Source: an uncultured Bacilli bacterium (GTDB taxonomy: Bacteria; Bacillota_I; Bacilli_A; RF39; UBA660). From it: a DNA stretch of 64,000 nt. Each line of letters opens with the position of its first letter. Position 1 is the first letter of the stretch. The stretch is taken from assembly GCA_934130165.1 (NCBI GenBank), contig CAKOXO010000001.1:248001-312000 (forward strand). The letters run 5' to 3'. Below, piece after piece: positions 60,872 to 64,000 of the stretch. Position numbers and translations under genes: made by a program. The notes beneath the pieces were generated by a model. The model had not been told where the DNA came from. It did not search any database and saw nothing but the letters and a program-made list of their open reading frames with translations.

Positions 60872-61468
60872 ATGGATGTTAAAAAGTCAGAATTAGAGGT
60901 AATGGCAACAAGACGTAGTCAATATCCTGATAAGCATAGACCAGAATTTTTACTAGTTGGTAGAAGTAATGTAGGTAAAAGTAGTTTTATAAATACGATT
61001 CTTTCTAGAAAAAATCTTGCTTATACCTCATCACGTCCTGGAAAAACTCAAACTCTTAACTTTTATTCAGTAAATGATAGGTTATATTTAATTGATGTTC
61101 CTGGATATGGTTATGCTCAAGTTGATAAAAAAACACAGGCCAAATTTGGTATGATGATTGAGGAATATCTTGAAAAAAGGGAACAATTAAAAAGAGTTTT
61201 TATGTTAGTTGATTTTAGACATAAACCTAGTGAAGATGATTTGCTAATGTATAACTTTTTAAAGTATTATAAAGTTCCAGTAACCATAATAGCTACAAAA
61301 GCTGATAAGGTTGGTGGAAGTAAAAAAGATAAAAATTTAAAAGTAATTATGGATACACTAGATTTAGTGGTAGGAGATGATTTGATTGTATTCTCAAGTG
61401 TTACTAAATTAGGTGTAAAAGAAGTCTTAACAAAATTAGAAGAATTAAGTGAAATAGAAACCATTTAA
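60872..61468 (+). CDS. engB: Ribosome biogenesis GTP-binding protein EngB (YsxC)
   Basis: 198-residue small GTPase needed for 50S assembly. G1 LVGRSNVGKSSF (about 28-39), G3 DVPGYGYA (about 74-81), G4 TKAD, and the SSRPGKTQTLNFY block are typical. RBS GGAGG immediately before. Third gene of the ackA unit. Confidence 0.97.
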   Translation: MDVKKSELEVMATRRSQYPDKHRPEFLLVGRSNVGKSSFINTILSRKNLAYTSSRPGKTQTLNFYSVNDRLYLIDVPGYGYAQVDKKTQAKFGMMIEEYLEKREQLKRVFMLVDFRHKPSEDDLLMYNFLKYYKVPVTIIATKADKVGGSKKDKNLKVIMDTLDLVVGDDLIVFSSVTKLGVKEVLTKLEELSEIETI

Positions 61469-61501
61469 TTCTTTTTTTCATATTATATTCTAGGTGATAA
61501 T

Positions 61502-61960
61502 GTGAAAGTAGAGATAATAAATAGTGAATACCTAACAGTATTTTTGAATAAATGTTACTTTGACGAAATAGATCTTGAAAAGAAATCAGATATAATAGCA
61601 TGTATAAAAGACATAATATCTAAAATAGATTCTAGATATAGACTTAATTTAAATGGTTTTTATAAAATAAAAGTATTCCCAAATAAAAAGTTAGGTGTTT
61701 ATTTAGATATTATAAAAATAGATGATAATGATTTTAATGATAGAGCTGATTTTAGAATTGTTATATATCAAGATAGTAATTTTTATTTAGAAATGGATGT
61801 ATGTGATATAAAAAATATAGATGAAAAAATATATTACAATAATAACTTTTATATTAATATAAATGATATAAATAATATAGATAAATACATGGATTATGGA
61901 CAAATTATATATGGCGATAGGGCAAAAGAAATAGAATACTACGGAAAAAAACTAAAATAA
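61502..61960 (+). CDS. Unknown protein, GTG start
   Basis: 152 residues; the GTG is behind AGGTGAT at the standard three-base spacing. The protein is soluble and strand-rich: LNLNGFYKIKVFPNKKLGVY, then DRADFRIVIYQDSNFYLEMD, and an acidic, Asn/Tyr/Ile-rich end. No family is recognised. It lies between engB and convergent spoIVA, with its own short terminator; no clear promoter, so it could be read from the ackA unit. Confidence 0.7.
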   Translation: MKVEIINSEYLTVFLNKCYFDEIDLEKKSDIIACIKDIISKIDSRYRLNLNGFYKIKVFPNKKLGVYLDIIKIDDNDFNDRADFRIVIYQDSNFYLEMDVCDIKNIDEKIYYNNNFYININDINNIDKYMDYGQIIYGDRAKEIEYYGKKLK

Positions 61961-61979
61961 AAAGAGGTATTTCCTCTTT
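61961..61979. terminator. Short bidirectional hairpin between the unknown gene and spoIVA
   Basis: AAAGAGG / CCTCTTT seven-base stem with a five-base loop; T-tracts are short. Confidence 0.6.
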
Positions 61980-63453
61980 ATATTACTATAGCAATCATGT
62001 TATTAGAACCTTTGTTAACAACCTTTGATAATGTTTGTTGTAATTTGTATCTAATATTATCTGGCATTAAGTTTATTTTAGATTGAATACCTTCTTGAAC
62101 AATAGCATCTAAACTTCTACCAAAAATTTCACTTTTCCAAATATTTGTAGGTTCAGTTTTATTATCTTTCATTAAATAATCAATTAATTCTTTACTTTGT
62201 AATTCACTACCTATAATAGGTTCAAACGTTGATTCTACATCGACTCTAATCATATGTATAGATGGAGCTACTGCCTTAAGTTTTACACCATATCTAGGAC
62301 CTTGTTTTATTATTTCTGGTTTATCTAACTTCATATCTTCTATAGAAGGTGTAGCAACTCCATATCCAGTTTGTTTAACCATTTTTAAGGCATATTTTAT
62401 TTGATCATATTCACGTTTTGCAATATTAAAGTCTTGGAATAGTGATAATAAATCAGCTTTATTTTTGACATCAACATTAATAATTTGGGTTAAAGTTTTA
62501 TTATATAGTGATGATGGAGCTGTTAGATTAACAGTAACTATTCCGGTTGATGGATCAACCTCGGATAAGTAACTTTTTTCAATCATATCACTATTCATAA
62601 AGTGACTGGTTATATTTTCAATATCTTTTAATTTATCAACCTCAACAACACTTTCCTTAATACACTTTATGTATTCTTGTTTAACAGGATGATCATGATT
62701 TAATATTGCTATCCACTCTGGCATATTTACTTTTACTTCAAGAACAGGAAATTCATATAAAGCTTCTTTTAGGATATTATACATGTCTTTTTCATTCATT
62801 GCTTCAACACTAATTGGTAATACAGGTACATCATATTCTTCTTTTAATGAATCTGCTAAACGTTCAGTTTCAGGTAAAGTAGGGTGAGTTGTGTTTAAAA
62901 TTACTATAAATGGTTTTCCAATACTTTTTAATTCACTTATAACTCTATTTTCTGCTTCTAAATAATCATTACGATTAAATTCACCAATTGAACCATCAGT
63001 AGTGACAACAATACCAATAGTTGAATGTTCTTTTATAACTTTTTCTGTACCAACCTCAGCTGCTTCTACAAAAGGAATTTCTTCATTGTACCAAGGTGTT
63101 TTTACCATTCTAGGTCCATTTTCATCTGAGGCTCCAACAGCTTTATCAATGACATATCCAACACAATCTATTAATCTTATATTACAACTAAAGTCATCAA
63201 TTTGAATTTTAGCAGCATTGTTAGGAACAAATTTTGGTTCTGTTGTCATAATAGTTTTACCAGCAGCACTTTGAGGTATTTCATCAAGTGCTCTTTTTCT
63301 TTCATATTCATCTTCTATATTTGGAACAACTAGTGTTTCAATCATTTTTTTTATAAATGTACTTTTTCCAGTTCTAACGGCACCAACTACTCCTAAATAG
63401 ATATCTCCACCACTACGAGCTGCTATATTCTTAATAATTTCTTGTTTTTCCAT
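61978..63453 (-). CDS. spoIVA: Stage IV sporulation protein A
   Basis: ATPase that polymerises on the forespore surface and forms the base of the spore coat. 491 residues from the ATG behind AAAGGAG, the normal length. Walker A GAVRTGKSTF (about 22-31), PQSAAGKTIMTTEPKFVP (about 58-75), DCVGYVIDKAVGASDENGPR, and VVTTDGSIGEF (about 143-153) are all conserved. An in-frame start seven codons earlier is less likely. Downstream of and same strand as spoVIF. It is strong evidence of an endospore programme. Confidence 0.98.
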   Translation of the reverse strand: MEKQEIIKNIAARSGGDIYLGVVGAVRTGKSTFIKKMIETLVVPNIEDEYERKRALDEIPQSAAGKTIMTTEPKFVPNNAAKIQIDDFSCNIRLIDCVGYVIDKAVGASDENGPRMVKTPWYNEEIPFVEAAEVGTEKVIKEHSTIGIVVTTDGSIGEFNRNDYLEAENRVISELKSIGKPFIVILNTTHPTLPETERLADSLKEEYDVPVLPISVEAMNEKDMYNILKEALYEFPVLEVKVNMPEWIAILNHDHPVKQEYIKCIKESVVEVDKLKDIENITSHFMNSDMIEKSYLSEVDPSTGIVTVNLTAPSSLYNKTLTQIINVDVKNKADLLSLFQDFNIAKREYDQIKYALKMVKQTGYGVATPSIEDMKLDKPEIIKQGPRYGVKLKAVAPSIHMIRVDVESTFEPIIGSELQSKELIDYLMKDNKTEPTNIWKSEIFGRSLDAIVQEGIQSKINLMPDNIRYKLQQTLSKVVNKGSNNMIAIVI

Positions 63454-63509
63454 TCTACATTCTCCTTTATTCACTTTAACTTTATGTTAATTAATAAATA
63501 TATATGCAA

Positions 63510-63534
63510 GAAAAAAAGAACTATTAAAAGTTCT
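63510..63534 (-). terminator. Terminator between spoVIF and spoIVA
   Basis: Minus strand AGAACT / AGTTCT stem with six-base loop followed by seven T's. Confidence 0.75.
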
Positions 63535-63772
63535 AAAACATTTTATCTATATCCTTTGGTACATTGTCCTTAATAATTGCGTTAACTATTTTATCTTCTC
63601 TTTCTTTTTCAACTGGTCTACCAGTTAATTCTGAAATTTCTTGTACCATATTTCTAAGTACTTTTTCATCTTTCATATTAGAATTTTGAAGTTTTTTTGC
63701 TAAAGATAATATGGTATCTTTATTAACATTAGTTTTCTTTTCTACTTTTTTAAAAAAGTTATCTCCAAACAT
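63533..63772 (-). CDS. SpoVIF-like sporulation protein
   Basis: 79 residues. The whole sequence fits the stage VI sporulation protein F family: FFKKVEKKTNVNKDTILSLA, then MKDEKVLRNMVQEISELTGR, PVEKEREDKIVNAIIKDNVP. In B. subtilis SpoVIF is a sigma-K-period coat assembly factor. RBS GTAGGAGG. A neighbour of spoIVA; its own terminator separates them. Confidence 0.88.
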   Translation of the reverse strand: MFGDNFFKKVEKKTNVNKDTILSLAKKLQNSNMKDEKVLRNMVQEISELTGRPVEKEREDKIVNAIIKDNVPKDIDKMF

Positions 63773-63829
63773 AATAACCTCCTACTAGATTATATGTTAA
63801 ATAAAAAATAATGTTAAAAAAAGAAAGAT

Positions 63830-64000
63830 TTAGTACATCCTTCTTTCTAACTTTTCTAATTGTTTTTTATACTTAGCTCTTTTTTTAGCAATTTCTTGAC
63901 ATTGTTTTGAAAATACTTCAATAGTTATAGCTTTTTTATCATATCTATCCTGCAGTATTTCTAAAGCTCTATCTAAACCTTCTAATTCAGTCTTTGGATC
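63830..64000 (-). CDS. C-terminal part of a helical, basic protein (window edge)
   Basis: Open from the right edge to a TAA at 63832-63830: the last 56 residues. A predicted helix with Lys/Glu-rich heptads (TELEGLDRALEILQDRYDKK, then IAKKRAKYKKQLEKLERRMY). No recognised domain; the rest lies beyond the window. It is upstream of spoVIF on the same strand. Confidence 0.7.
   Translation of the reverse strand, partial: DPKTELEGLDRALEILQDRYDKKAITIEVFSKQCQEIAKKRAKYKKQLEKLERRMY

Noticed and set aside
1..64000. Mollicute genetic code (TGA as Trp)
   Set aside because: Several confidently bounded genes end in TGA (glycosyltransferase, NfeD, sortase) and Trp is encoded by TGG throughout.

Overview
The window is strongly AT-rich DNA from a low-GC, Gram-positive, endospore-forming bacterium of the Bacilli type. 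Direct signs are a SpoIVA, a SpoVIF-like protein, an alpha/beta-type small acid-soluble spore protein, a Cse60-like and a YjcZ-like small protein, EzrA, the yvcK-whiA pair, T-box leaders, an extended -10 promoter style and strong GAGGTGAT-like ribosome binding sites. TGA is used as a stop (for example at the ends of the glycosyltransferase, NfeD and sortase genes), so this is not a code-4 Mollicute. An uncultured gut Bacilli lineage is likely, but genus and species cannot be read from the sequence. No prophage, IS element, CRISPR array or rRNA was found. Most of the window is dense housekeeping chromosome with short operons separated by simple hairpin terminators.

Layout. 0-8 kb: the 3' part of uvrA, a small holin-like membrane protein, lgt, yvcK, whiA, convergent clpP, and a TGS-uridine kinase-like protein. 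8-15 kb: glycolysis, with gap alone and then a tight operon of a zinc-ribbon membrane protein, pgk, a GNAT-like protein, a glycolipid-type glycosyltransferase, tpiA and a protein with a HopA1-like segment. 15-20 kb: envelope proteins, a tRNA-Asn gene, a long charged protein and an S41 protease. 20-22 kb: a thioester/Cna-B adhesin with its own sortase, where both the enzyme active site and the sorting motif are non-canonical. 22-28 kb: fhs, an Ig-like secreted protein, NfeD/SPFH, a radical SAM protein, a patatin, and a decayed region.

28-46 kb: a VanY-like carboxypeptidase, a GH31 glucosidase, a T-box-controlled membrane protein-leuS operon, Cse60-like, a MurJ/SpoVB-type flippase, two FemAB-type ligases, and a 2061-residue repeat-rich surface protein followed by an overlapping small membrane protein gene. 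46-54 kb: trmB, a lipoprotein/acidic protein/DUF948/YtxH operon, a HAD phosphatase, T-box tyrS, a propeller-like membrane protein, a histidine phosphatase, and rpsD behind a structured leader. 54-64 kb: ezrA with a prepilin-like gene, thiI, SASP, ackA, a DHH phosphoesterase, engB, an unknown gene, spoIVA, spoVIF and a truncated coiled-coil gene.

Taken together, the envelope genes (Lgt, MurJ-like, FemAB pair, VanY, sortase/adhesin, giant repeat protein) describe a thick-walled cell that makes cross-linked peptidoglycan and displays surface adhesins. The glycolytic genes plus ackA and fhs fit a fermentative lifestyle. The most unusual items are the variant sortase-adhesin pair, the HopA1-like protein in a glycolytic operon, the giant surface protein with recent internal duplication, the membrane gene between a T-box and leuS, and an apparently solitary prepilin-like protein.
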